64,000 nt of DNA from contig MESD01000124.1 of the NCBI GenBank assembly GCA_001770815.1, positions 40,352-104,351 of the forward strand. Direction: 5' to 3'. Of this stretch, positions 1 to 8,880 are shown piece by piece. Positions within the stretch are counted from its first letter, which is position 1. Each line of letters opens with the position of its first letter. The stretch comes from Burkholderiales bacterium RIFCSPHIGHO2_12_FULL_69_20. GTDB taxonomy: Bacteria > Pseudomonadota > Gammaproteobacteria > Burkholderiales > Burkholderiaceae_C. The notes under the pieces were generated by a model. That model had not been told where the DNA came from, made no database searches, and saw nothing but the letters and a program-made list of their open reading frames with translations. A program made the translations under genes and the position numbers.

Positions 1-3000
1 ACCTCGGTCATCTCGTCGCTGGACGGCGCCGGCCTGGCGGGCCTGAACTCGGCCCAGCTGGGCGCGTTCAGCACCGCGCAGCTGGGGGCCATCCAGTCCG
101 GTGACATGGCCAGCATCAGCGCCGAGGCCATTGCCGGCCTGGGCAGCAAGCAGTTCAGCGTCCTCAGCGTGGGCCAGCTCGAGTCGCTGGGCACCGCCCA
201 TTTCGACGCGCTGACCACCGACCAGTTGCGCGGTCTGGGCAGCACCCAGATCGCCGGCCTGACCACCGACAACCTCAACGCCCTGCGCGCTGAAACCTTT
301 GCCGGCCTGAGCACCGCCCAGGTGGCGGCCCTCACCAGCGCCCAGATCGGCGCGCTGGAGTCCACCGACCTGGCCATGCTGAGCAGTGCGCAGATCGCCG
401 CGCTGTCGACCGCCGGCATCAAGGCGCTGGACAGCAACGACCTGGCCGCGCTCACCGCCGACCAGGTGCCGGGCCTGACCACCGCGCAGATGAAGGCGCT
501 GGGCTCGGCCGACATCGGCGCCCTGAGCGCCGAGGCGGTCAGCGTGCTGTCGACCGCCCAACTGGCGGTGCTGAGCACGCGCCAGCTGGCCGGGCTGGGC
601 ACCGATGACGTGCAGGGCCTGGGCTCTGCCCAGATCGGCGCACTGAGCACGGCCCAGATCGCCGGCCTGAGCACCGCCAACCTGGTGGCGCTGACCGAAG
701 GCCAGTACCAGGCCCTGAGCACCGCCCAGATCGCCGCACTCACCACCACCCAGGTCAGCGTGATGGAGACGGCCGACCTGGCCGCGCTCGACTCGGCCCA
801 GATCCGCGCCCTGACCTCCGCCGGTATCAAGGCGCTGGACAGCGCCGACTTCGCCGCACTGAGCGACACCCAGGTGGCGGCACTGACCACCGCCCAGGTC
901 AAGGCCATCGAGACCGCTGACATGGCCGGCCTGCGTGCCGAGGTGCTGTCGGCACTGGGCACCGCCCAGCTCGCCGCGCTGAGCACCGCCCAGGTGGCCG
1001 CGCTGGGCTCTGACCAGCTGCAACAGCTGGGCGAAGACCAGGTCAAGGCCTTCACCACCGCGCAGGTGGCGGCCATGACCACCGAAGACCTGCATGCGCT
1101 GACCGAGGCGCAGATCCAGGCGCTGACCACGGCCCAGGTCGCCGCCCTGACCTCGGCCCACGCCGCGGCGCTGGACAGCACCGACCTGATGGCGCTGAGC
1201 AGCAGCCAGCTGCAGGCCCTGAGCACCCGCGCCATCGCGGCCTTCGACAGCACCGACCTCGCCGTGTTGAGCGGCGACCAGGTGGCGGGCCTGACCACCG
1301 CCCAGCTGGCCGCGCTGCAGACGGTCGACATCCGCGGCCTCAGCGCGGAGGCGGTGACCGCCCTGTCCTCGACCCAGATGGCCGCGCTCAGCAGCAGCCA
1401 GCTGGCTGCGCTGGGCACCGCGCACTTCCAGGACCTGAGCTCGGCCCAGATCGCCGCGCTGAGCACCGCGCAGATCGCCGGCATGAGCACGGCCAACCTG
1501 AACGCACTGAGTGAAGACCAGTTCCGCGCCCTGACCACGGCCCAGATCGCCGCGCTGACCACCACCCAGGTCAGTGCGCTGGAAAGCGCCGACCTGGCTG
1601 CGCTGGGCACCGCGCAGATCCGCGCCATCACCACCGCCGGCATCGTGGCGCTGGACAGCGCCGACCTGGCCGCGCTCAGCGTCGAGCAGGTGGCCGGGCT
1701 GAGCACCGCACAGATCGTGGCGCTGCAGACCGCCGACATCGGCGGGCTGAGCGTGGACGCGGTGAGCGCCCTGTCCACCGCGCAGCTGTCGGTGCTGAGC
1801 ACCGGCCAGCTGGCCGCGCTGGACACCGCGCACTTCGTGAACCTGAACTCGGCCCAGCTCGGCGCACTGAGCACGGCGCAGATCGCCGGCATGAGCAGCG
1901 CCAACCTGAACGCCCTGAATGAAGAGCAGTTCAGCGGCCTGGGCACGGCGCAGATCGCCGCGCTCACCACCACCCAGGTCAGCCTGCTGGAGACCGCCGA
2001 CCTGGCGGCGATGGGCACGGCGCAGATCCGCGCCATCACCACCGCCGGCATCGTGGCGCTGGACAGCGCCGACTTCGCCGCGCTCAGCGACAGCCAGCTG
2101 GCGGCGCTGACCACCGCCCAGGTGCAGGCCATCGGCACGGCCGACATCGTCGGCCTGCGCGCCGACGTGCTGGCCGGCCTGGGCAGCGACCAGATCGCCG
2201 CGCTGAGCACCGCCCAGGTGGCGGCGCTGGGCTCGGACCAGTTGCGCCAGCTGACCGACGCGCAGATCGAGGCCTTCTCGACACGCCAGATCACCGCGAT
2301 GACGAGCGAGGATCTCAACGCGCTGACCGAATCGCAGTTCCGCGCCCTGAGCACGGCGCAGATCGCCGCACTGGGCACCGCCCAAGCCAGCGCGCTGGCG
2401 ACGGCCAGCCTGGCCGTGCTGGACAGCGCCCAACTGCAGGCCCTCAGCACACGCAACATCGCCACCCTCGACAGCGCCGACATCACCGCACTGAGCGCAG
2501 AACAGCTGGCCGGTCTGAGCACACAACAGATCCGCGCCATCGCCAGCGATGCCATCGCCGGCATCGGTGTCGACGAAATCGGTAGCCTGGGCACCGCCCA
2601 GATCGCCGCGCTCAGCACCCTGCAGCTCGACCTGATGAGCGACGCCCAACGCCAGCAACTGACCGACCAGCAGGTGCAGGCGCTGACCACCACGCAGATC
2701 GCCCGGATGGGGACCGATGACCTGAACTCGCTGACGGCCACGCAGTTCACCGCGCTGACCACGGCGCAGGTGGCCGCGTTCACCACCGAGCAGGCCGACG
2801 CGCTGGTGGCCGCCGACCTGGCCGCCCTGGGCACCGCCCAGGTGCAGGCCCTGAGCACCCGCAACGTCGGCACCCTCGACAGCGTCGACATCGCCGCGCT
2901 CGGCGCCGACCAGCTGGCCGCCATGGGCACGGCCCAGATCCGCGCCATCTCCAGTGCCGCCATCGTGGGCATCGGTGTCGACGAGATCGGCAGCCTGGGC

Positions 3001-6000
3001 ACCGCCCAGATCGCCGCGCTGACGACCCTGCAGCTCGGCGAGATGAGCGACGCCCAGCGCCAGCAACTGAGCGCCGATCAACTGCAGGCGCTGAGCACGC
3101 TGCAGATCGCCCGCCTGGAATCGGCCGACCTGAACGGGTTGACCGAAGACCAGTTCCGTGCCCTCACCACGGCCCAGATCGCTGCCCTGACCACCACCCA
3201 GGCCAGCCTGCTGCAGGCCGCCGATCTGGCGGCCCTGGACAGCGCCCAGATCCAGGCCCTGAGCACCCGCAACATCGCCGCCTTCGACAGCGCCGACGTG
3301 GCCGCGCTGGGCGCCGATCAGCTGGCCGCGATGACCACGCACCAGATTCGCGCCATCGGCAGCGACCAGATCGTGGGCATCGGCGCCGACGAGATCGGCA
3401 GCCTGAGCACCGCCCAGATCGCCGCGCTGACCACCCTGCAGCTCGGCGAGATGAGCGATGCCCAGCGCCAGCAGCTGAGCGCCGCCCAGGTGCAGGCGCT
3501 GACCACCGTGCAGATCGCCCGCATGGCGACCGACGACCTGAACTCGCTGACCGAGGACCAGTTCCGCGCGCTGACGACCGAACAGATCGCCAAGCTGACC
3601 ACCAGCCAGGCCAGCATGCTGCAAGCCGCCGACCTGGCGGCCCTGGACAGTGCCCAGATCCAGGCCTTGAGCACGCGCAGCCTGGTCACCCTGGACAGTG
3701 TCGACATCGCCGCACTGACCGCCGACCAGCTGGCCGCGCTGACCACGCACCAGATCCGGGCCATCACCAGCGATGCCATCGCCGGCATCGGCGCCGACGA
3801 GATCGGCAGCCTGGGCACCGCCCAGATCGCCGCGCTGACCACCGTGCAGCTCGATGTGATGAGTGACGCCCAACGCCAGCAGTTCACCGCTGACCAGGTG
3901 AAGGCACTGACCACGGCGCAGATCATCAGCCTGGAGACGGCCGACCTCAACTCACTCACCGAAGACCAGTTCCGCGCCCTGACGACGGCCCAGATCGCCG
4001 CGCTGACCACCACCCAGGCCAGCCTGCTGCAAGCCGCCGACCTGGCGGCCCTGGACAGCGCCCAGATCCAGTCGCTGAGCACCCGCAGCGTGTCCGCGTT
4101 CGACAGCGCGGACATCGCCGCCCTGACCGCCGACCAGCTGGCCGCAATGACGACGACGCAGATCCGCGCCATCGGCAGCGCGCAGGTCATCGGCATCGGC
4201 GCCGACGAGATCGGCAGTCTGGGCACCGCCCAGATCGCCGCGATGAGCACCGCGCAGCTCGACGCCATGAGCGATGGCCAGCGCCAGCAGCTGACCGAGC
4301 AGCAACTGCAGGGCATGACCACGGCGCAGGTGGCCAGCCTGTCGTCGGACGACCTCAACTCGCTGACGGCCGACCAGTTCAGCTACCTGACGACGGCGCA
4401 GATCGTCGCGCTGGGCTCGGCCGACGTCGGCCTGATGCAGACCGCCGACCTGGCCGCGCTGACCACCGCGCAGATCGTGGCGCTGGAGACCGCCGACCTG
4501 GTGGCCTTGAGCAGCGTGCAGATCGGGGTGCTCAACGAGGACCAGCTGGTGGCGATGACGACCGCCCAGATCCGGGCGATCGAATCGGCCGACCTGGCGG
4601 GCCTGAGCAACAGCTCGATCTCGGTGCTGACCAGCGCCCAGATCGGCGCCCTGGGCACCGACCAGCTCAATGCGCTGTCCGACAGCCAGCTGCAATCGCT
4701 GACCGAGCAACAGGTGCAAGGCCTGAGCACGGCCCAGATCGCCACCCTGGCCACCGAGAACCTGAACGCCCTGACCGGTGACCAGTTCACCGCGCTGACC
4801 ACAGCGCAGGTGGTGGCCCTGACCTCGGTGCAGGTCGGCCTGCTGACCACGGAAGATTTCGGCAGCTTCACCACCGCGCAGATCGCGGCGATGGAGACGC
4901 TCGACATCGCCCAGCTCAGCTCGGACCAGCTGGCGGCGCTGAATGGCGACCACATCGGCGCGATGAGCAGCAGCCAGATCCGGGCGCTGACCACCGACGC
5001 GCTGGCAGGCCTGGCGCCGGCCGACTTCAACGAGTTCGGCAGCGCGCAGATCCAGGCCCTGTCGCAGACGCAGATCGAGGGCCTGACCACGGCCAACATC
5101 GCCGGCCTGGACGCCGGACTGATCGCGACCCTGACCACCCAGCAGATCGGCTGGCTGGCCACCGACGACTTCGTCGCGATGGACGGTGGCCAGGTGGCCT
5201 CGCTGACCACGGCCCAGATCGTGGCCATGAGCGACGGCCAGGCCGACGCGCTGGACGCCGCGGACATCCAGGGCATGGGCATGGCCGAGGTGACGCAGCT
5301 CGACCTGCACACGCTGACCGGCGCGCGGCTGGCCGCCGCGCAATCGATGGGCGTCTCGCCGATCGTGCTGGACCTGGACGGCAACGGCGTCAGCACCCTG
5401 TCGGCACAGGACGGCGTGCAGTTCGACCTGCTGGCCAACGGCCAGAGCAGCCAGGTGGGCTGGGTCGGCGGCAACGACGGCCTGCTGGTGATGGACCGCA
5501 ACGCCGACGGCAGCATCAACGACGGCAGCGAGTTGTTCGGCACCGCCACCCGGCTGGCCAACGGCGAGGCCGCCGGCAACGGCTACCGCGCCCTGGCCGA
5601 GCTCGACAGCAATGCCGACGGCCAGATCGACGCCAGCGACAGCCGCTTCAGCGAGCTCAAGCTGTGGGTCGACGGTGACCGCGACGGCCAGACCGATGCG
5701 GGCGAGTTGCGCGGCCTGGTCGACATGGGCGTGGCATCGCTGGACCTGGACTACCTGCTCAGTGGCCGCCTCGACAACGGCAACGCGGTGGCGATGGTCT
5801 CGGGCTACACCACCACCGAGGGTGACACCCGCGAGATGGCCGACGTCTGGTTTGCCAAGGCCGGCCAGTTGAGCGGGGTGCCACAGATCGACGATCTGCT
5901 GGCCCCGGCACCCACCGATCTGGCACCGTCGCCGGCCGGCGCGGGCACGGCGGCCGCCAGCCCGGGTGGTGCGAGTGCCACGATCGCCGCGGTGTCGGTC

Positions 6001-6048
6001 AACAGCATCGAGGACGAGTTGCTGCGCCACCAGACGCCGCTGATCTGA
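1..6048 (+). CDS. Giant octapeptide-repeat surface/secreted protein with C-terminal Ca-binding region (5' end outside window)
   Basis: The frame is open from base 1 with no start of its own, so at least 2015 residues of a longer protein are present. Codons 7 to about 1774 are octads of the form L-[ST]-T-A-Q-I-A-A. The array ends near base 5322. The C-terminal region has the LDLDGNG motif (about base 5371) and Asp-rich loops of the form DRNADGSIND, DSNADGQID and DGDRDGQTD, which resemble EF-hand or dockerin calcium loops. These are common at the ends of large type I-secreted proteins. Classical RTX GGxGxDxUx nonapeptides are not seen. The last 60 or so residues are Ala/Pro/Ser-rich and acidic, suitable for an uncleaved type I secretion signal. 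A divergent type I system lies 3 kb downstream and is the likely exporter. Adhesin or matrix function is inferred; the N-terminal retention or anchoring domain would lie outside the window. Confidence 0.85.
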   Translation, partial: TSVISSLDGAGLAGLNSAQLGAFSTAQLGAIQSGDMASISAEAIAGLGSKQFSVLSVGQLESLGTAHFDALTTDQLRGLGSTQIAGLTTDNLNALRAETFAGLSTAQVAALTSAQIGALESTDLAMLSSAQIAALSTAGIKALDSNDLAALTADQVPGLTTAQMKALGSADIGALSAEAVSVLSTAQLAVLSTRQLAGLGTDDVQGLGSAQIGALSTAQIAGLSTANLVALTEGQYQALSTAQIAALTTTQVSVMETADLAALDSAQIRALTSAGIKALDSADFAALSDTQVAALTTAQVKAIETADMAGLRAEVLSALGTAQLAALSTAQVAALGSDQLQQLGEDQVKAFTTAQVAAMTTEDLHALTEAQIQALTTAQVAALTSAHAAALDSTDLMALSSSQLQALSTRAIAAFDSTDLAVLSGDQVAGLTTAQLAALQTVDIRGLSAEAVTALSSTQMAALSSSQLAALGTAHFQDLSSAQIAALSTAQIAGMSTANLNALSEDQFRALTTAQIAALTTTQVSALESADLAALGTAQIRAITTAGIVALDSADLAALSVEQVAGLSTAQIVALQTADIGGLSVDAVSALSTAQLSVLSTGQLAALDTAHFVNLNSAQLGALSTAQIAGMSSANLNALNEEQFSGLGTAQIAALTTTQVSLLETADLAAMGTAQIRAITTAGIVALDSADFAALSDSQLAALTTAQVQAIGTADIVGLRADVLAGLGSDQIAALSTAQVAALGSDQLRQLTDAQIEAFSTRQITAMTSEDLNALTESQFRALSTAQIAALGTAQASALATASLAVLDSAQLQALSTRNIATLDSADITALSAEQLAGLSTQQIRAIASDAIAGIGVDEIGSLGTAQIAALSTLQLDLMSDAQRQQLTDQQVQALTTTQIARMGTDDLNSLTATQFTALTTAQVAAFTTEQADALVAADLAALGTAQVQALSTRNVGTLDSVDIAALGADQLAAMGTAQIRAISSAAIVGIGVDEIGSLGTAQIAALTTLQLGEMSDAQRQQLSADQLQALSTLQIARLESADLNGLTEDQFRALTTAQIAALTTTQASLLQAADLAALDSAQIQALSTRNIAAFDSADVAALGADQLAAMTTHQIRAIGSDQIVGIGADEIGSLSTAQIAALTTLQLGEMSDAQRQQLSAAQVQALTTVQIARMATDDLNSLTEDQFRALTTEQIAKLTTSQASMLQAADLAALDSAQIQALSTRSLVTLDSVDIAALTADQLAALTTHQIRAITSDAIAGIGADEIGSLGTAQIAALTTVQLDVMSDAQRQQFTADQVKALTTAQIISLETADLNSLTEDQFRALTTAQIAALTTTQASLLQAADLAALDSAQIQSLSTRSVSAFDSADIAALTADQLAAMTTTQIRAIGSAQVIGIGADEIGSLGTAQIAAMSTAQLDAMSDGQRQQLTEQQLQGMTTAQVASLSSDDLNSLTADQFSYLTTAQIVALGSADVGLMQTADLAALTTAQIVALETADLVALSSVQIGVLNEDQLVAMTTAQIRAIESADLAGLSNSSISVLTSAQIGALGTDQLNALSDSQLQSLTEQQVQGLSTAQIATLATENLNALTGDQFTALTTAQVVALTSVQVGLLTTEDFGSFTTAQIAAMETLDIAQLSSDQLAALNGDHIGAMSSSQIRALTTDALAGLAPADFNEFGSAQIQALSQTQIEGLTTANIAGLDAGLIATLTTQQIGWLATDDFVAMDGGQVASLTTAQIVAMSDGQADALDAADIQGMGMAEVTQLDLHTLTGARLAAAQSMGVSPIVLDLDGNGVSTLSAQDGVQFDLLANGQSSQVGWVGGNDGLLVMDRNADGSINDGSELFGTATRLANGEAAGNGYRALAELDSNADGQIDASDSRFSELKLWVDGDRDGQTDAGELRGLVDMGVASLDLDYLLSGRLDNGNAVAMVSGYTTTEGDTREMADVWFAKAGQLSGVPQIDDLLAPAPTDLAPSPAGAGTAAASPGGASATIAAVSVNSIEDELLRHQTPLI
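19..5322 (+). repeat. 221 tandem 24-bp (octapeptide) coding repeats
   Basis: Every 24 bases a codon for Leu (sometimes Met, Ile or Phe) recurs, followed by a pair of Ser/Thr/Gly/Asp residues, then Gln or Asp at position 5, an aliphatic residue at 6 and small residues at 7 and 8. From 19 to 5322 the spacing is exact, with no insertion or deletion. The Ser/Thr-x-x-Gln/Asp pattern followed by hydrophobics resembles helix N-capping, so a solenoid is possible, but the fold cannot be decided from sequence alone. Confidence 0.95.
259..5154 (+). repeat. 12 higher-order repeat units of 408 bp (17 octads each)
   Basis: A marker octad (variants of x-x-T-x-N/D-L-N-A/S, followed by L-x-E-D-Q-F) starts at 259, 667, 1075, 1483, 1891, 2299, 2707, 3115, 3523, 3931, 4339 and 4747, always 408 bases apart. 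Octad 12 of each unit shows subtypes: A (LSAEAVxx) at 523, 1339 and 1747; B (LRAxVLxx) at 931 and 2155; C (GIGxDEIGS context) at 2563, 2971, 3379, 3787 and 4195; then divergent forms at 4603 and 5011. The order A-B-A-A-B-C-C-C-C-C suggests growth by unequal exchange of whole units, with the C block the most recent. Confidence 0.93.
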
Positions 6049-6103
6049 CGGCCCGCGGGCGGCGCAACACCGGCCGCCCGCACGCCGCGTCACCCGCCCC
6101 CAC

Positions 6104-6140
6104 CGGCCCGCCAGGCTTGCCTGCGCGGGCCGCTTCTTTG
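6104..6140 (+). terminator. Probable terminator of the repeat-protein gene
   Basis: A GC-rich hairpin with arms CGGCCCGC and GCGGGCCG is followed by CTTCTTT, 56 bases after the stop of the repeat protein. A second hairpin without a T-run lies at 6055-6081 (arms GCGGGCGGC and GCCGCCCGC). Confidence 0.55.
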
Positions 6141-6270
6141 GGCGCCACCAAAACAAACTGCGGATCAACGGCCGGTCAGCTCCACCCTTCCCGATCGGCG
6201 GGCTCTGGCAAAGTCAGCGCTGGCGGTCCGGTCTGGCCCGGGCCATCCCCTGCCGCAGGACGCCCTCACC

Positions 6271-7083
6271 ATGCCCCCCGTACATCTGCACCAGATCGCC
6301 TACTCGGCGGCCACCCTGGCCGCCATCGAGCCGGGTTATGCCCTGCTCGACAACCTCGACAACGCCCGGCCCGACTGGTACGAGTACTGGCCGATGCGCC
6401 GCTTCCTGCAGCAGCAGCCTTTGGACGAGGCCGCGTTCTACGGCTTCTTCAGCCCCAAGTTCGGCGCCAAGACGCAGCTGTCGCATGCCGACGTGGTGGG
6501 CTTCGTGCAGGCGCACGCGGCGCAGGCCGACGTGCTGCTGTTCTCGCCCCAGCCCGACATGGCGGCCTTCTTCCTCAACGTGTTCGAGCAGGGCGAGACC
6601 TTCGACGCCGGCCTGATCGACGCCTTCGAGGGCCTGCTTGCGCGCATCGGCCGGCCCACCGGGCTGCGCCAGCTGGTGATGGATTCGCGCAGCACCGTGT
6701 TCTCGAACTACTTCGTGGCGCGGCCGGCGTTCTGGCGCGAGTGGCTGGCCGTCAACGAGGCCTTGTTCAGCACCTGCGAGGGGCCCGACAGCCCGCTCAA
6801 GCAGGCCTTGACGGTGAGCACCAGCTACCAGGGGGCGCAGCGCAAGGTGTTCCTGCAGGAGCGGGTGGCGTCGTACCTGTTGAGCACCCAGCCGCAGTGG
6901 CGGTCGGTGGCGGCCAACCCCTACGGCTTCGGCTGGTCGATGTCGCGGCTGCGCGAGTTTCCGACCGAGGCCGTGATCAGCGATGCGCTGAAGATGGCCC
7001 TGCGCGAGACCGGCTGGGGCGAGTACCGCAAGGCCTTTGCCGAGATTCGCGCCCGCTGCTTCCAGGCCGCGCCCAAGGCCTGA
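6271..7083 (+). CDS. Conserved-looking hypothetical protein beside glycan genes
   Basis: This 270-residue protein has no signal peptide or membrane segment. It is rich in aromatic residues (YEYWP near residue 40, FYGFFSPKFG near 57) and has a stretch ADVLLFSPQPD near residue 90. I do not recognise a named family with certainty; the motifs are reminiscent of uncharacterised proteins found in glycosyltransferase clusters. It is convergent with the GT-A glycosyltransferase gene (stop codons 19 bases apart) and lies 220 bases after the repeat-protein gene. A role in surface glycan synthesis is inference from context only. Confidence 0.7.
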   Translation: MPPVHLHQIAYSAATLAAIEPGYALLDNLDNARPDWYEYWPMRRFLQQQPLDEAAFYGFFSPKFGAKTQLSHADVVGFVQAHAAQADVLLFSPQPDMAAFFLNVFEQGETFDAGLIDAFEGLLARIGRPTGLRQLVMDSRSTVFSNYFVARPAFWREWLAVNEALFSTCEGPDSPLKQALTVSTSYQGAQRKVFLQERVASYLLSTQPQWRSVAANPYGFGWSMSRLREFPTEAVISDALKMALRETGWGEYRKAFAEIRARCFQAAPKA

Positions 7084-7101
7084 TCAGCGCGTTCAGCGCG
7101 A

Positions 7102-7998
7102 TCAGCGCCAGTTCGAGCGGATCAGGCCGTCGGTCTCGCCCACCAGGTCGGCATGGCCGGCCTTGGTCAGGTTGGTGACGTAGCGGCTGGCGCGCTGGGC
7201 GTAGATGTCGGCGAACTCGGTCAACACCTTGGGCCGCAGCAACTGGTAGTAGACGAACTCTAGGTTCGACAGGCGCGAGCCGGGGTTGTAGAAGTACGGC
7301 TCGAAGAAGCCGACATGCAGGATCTCGACCCCCAGCAGCGTGGGCGACAGGCGGTTGGCCTGGGTCACCCGGTGCGGTGTGCGCAGGATCGAGAAGGTGG
7401 TGTCCACCGGCATGTGGGCGATGCCCGGATCGATCGGGTCGACCACCCGGGCCTGGCCACGGTAGGCCGCCAGGTCCTGCATGCCCTCGGGTGTGCGGGC
7501 AAAGCTGGGGTCGTGGTCGAAGTCGATCGGCAGGTAGTGCGGCAGGCTGGGCGCAAACACCGGAAACTGCCGCGCATGCTCGAGCGAGATGCGGATGTAG
7601 AGAAACGCGCCCAGCTTCTGCAGCTCGGGGTGCGCGTCCATGCGGGCCACGGCCACCTCGTCGAAAGCCTGCGCCCCGCCGCGGTTGTCGACCACGCAGT
7701 CGTTGTCGGTGATGACGTAGTAGCGCCCGGCCTGGTCCAGCGCCGGCGCGGCAAAGGCATCGAGCGCGCGGCCGATCACCGGCGCGTCGATCTGGTGCAC
7801 CGCCTGTACCTTGCCGCAGTCCAGGTACTCCTGCGTGAAGTCGGTCCAGTACGTCAGGATCGTCGGCGGCACGAAGCGCGCATTCCAGCCGTTGTTGATC
7901 AGCGTGATGCGCGGCGGCGCGCTGGCGTTGGCCAGGATCGCATCCACCGTCATGCGGGTGAAGTCCGTGCGCCCGAAACAGAGGATGAAGTAGTCCAT
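7102..7998 (-). CDS. GT-A type (family 2-like) glycosyltransferase
   Basis: The 298-residue protein opens with a beta-strand and a polar loop (FILCFGRTDFTR), followed by ITLINNG, as in the nucleotide-binding half of GT-A enzymes. YYVITDNDCVV near residue 100 supplies a DxD-like metal and nucleotide-sugar site. There is no membrane segment, so it should act in the cytoplasm. It is the last gene of a minus-strand run, 7 bases after the methyltransferase gene, downstream of the type I secretion genes. The acceptor is unknown; modification of the neighbouring repeat protein or synthesis of a surface glycan are both possible. Confidence 0.75.
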   Translation of the reverse strand: MDYFILCFGRTDFTRMTVDAILANASAPPRITLINNGWNARFVPPTILTYWTDFTQEYLDCGKVQAVHQIDAPVIGRALDAFAAPALDQAGRYYVITDNDCVVDNRGGAQAFDEVAVARMDAHPELQKLGAFLYIRISLEHARQFPVFAPSLPHYLPIDFDHDPSFARTPEGMQDLAAYRGQARVVDPIDPGIAHMPVDTTFSILRTPHRVTQANRLSPTLLGVEILHVGFFEPYFYNPGSRLSNLEFVYYQLLRPKVLTEFADIYAQRASRYVTNLTKAGHADLVGETDGLIRSNWR

Positions 7999-8005
7999 CG
8001 CCAGT

Positions 8006-8758
8006 TCAACCGGTGAACTTGCCGCCGAAGGTCTGCACCTGCGCCGAGTCGCCCACCTGCAGGCGCTCGCCCAGCTTGTCGTGGCCCGGCGTCATCGCCT
8101 TGCGGATGGTGATGATGGAGTTGCGGAACTCCAGGCTGTCGATCCAGCCCTCGGTGATGAAGGCCGGCGTCGTGCGCAGGTCGAAGAAGGTGCGCAGGTA
8201 GTGCTTGATCTCGACCTGGTCGGCCCAGAACTGGTGGCTGGTCACGTCGACCAGGCGCTTGAAGAAGGCATAGGCGCCGTAGTCGTTGAGCACGCCGCCG
8301 CCGAAGTCGTTCATGTACAGGCAGTGGCAGTCCTCGACCACGTACACCCCGCCCGGGCTGAGCAGCGGGAAGTAGTTGATGAACGCGTTGATGATGTCCA
8401 CCGAGCGGTGCGAGCCGTCGTCGATGACGATGTCGAACTGCGGCGTGATGTCCTGGATGGCCTTGAAGGCCGCCGGCCCGTTGGCATCACCCACCACCAC
8501 GTTGATGCGCGGGTCGTCGTAGCGCAGCGTGCTGCAGCGCGGATCGATGTCGCAGCCCACGAAGCGCCGTGCCTCGGGAAAGTACTGCGCCCAGGTCTCG
8601 AGCGAGCCGCCGTTCTGGATGCCGATCTCCAGCAAACGCACCGGCGAGAAGCGCAGCGGCGAGAACAGCCGGTCGTAGTACGGCAGGTAGGACGACCACT
8701 TGTCGCTGACCTTGCCGGTCTTGCTGCGGTGCAGTTGCTCGATCGAAGGATGGTTCAT
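8006..8758 (-). CDS. Class I SAM-dependent methyltransferase (CmcI / macrocin O-methyltransferase-like)
   Basis: In this 250-residue protein, VRLLEIGIQNGGSLETW (about residues 40-56) is motif I of a Rossmann methyltransferase, FVGCDIDP is the acidic strand-2 motif, and FDIVIDDGSHRSVD is motif IV with the Asp-Asp pair seen in metal-dependent O-methyltransferases of the cephalosporin hydroxylase/macrocin type. An AGAGGA ribosome-binding site precedes the ATG. Such enzymes often methylate sugar hydroxyls. It is placed between the TolC-like gene and the glycosyltransferase gene, so a glycan substrate is likely but not shown. Confidence 0.82.
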   Translation of the reverse strand: MNHPSIEQLHRSKTGKVSDKWSSYLPYYDRLFSPLRFSPVRLLEIGIQNGGSLETWAQYFPEARRFVGCDIDPRCSTLRYDDPRINVVVGDANGPAAFKAIQDITPQFDIVIDDGSHRSVDIINAFINYFPLLSPGGVYVVEDCHCLYMNDFGGGVLNDYGAYAFFKRLVDVTSHQFWADQVEIKHYLRTFFDLRTTPAFITEGWIDSLEFRNSIITIRKAMTPGHDKLGERLQVGDSAQVQTFGGKFTG

Positions 8759-8880
8759 TGCAGAGTCCTCTGGGGGTGGTCAGCGGCCGCGTGCCATCAG
8801 GCGCCGGCTGGTCCGGGTGGATCGTGGGATGGCGAATCGGGGTGGGTGGTGTCGGGGGCGTGTGCTCGGGGGAGGCGCCG

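Noticed and set aside
19..5322. CRISPR array or TALE repeats
   Set aside because: There are no spacers between identical repeats, the period is 24 bases in one open frame, and the 34-residue TALE pattern is absent.
5347..6048. RTX nonapeptide domain
   Set aside because: Asp-rich calcium loops are present, but no GGxGxDxUx tandem nonapeptides.
3318..6168. Long minus-strand open frames of 346, 398 and 738 codons opposite the repeat gene
   Set aside because: They mirror the 24-base repeat and GC bias of the plus-strand gene, have no domain, and vanish where the repeat ends.
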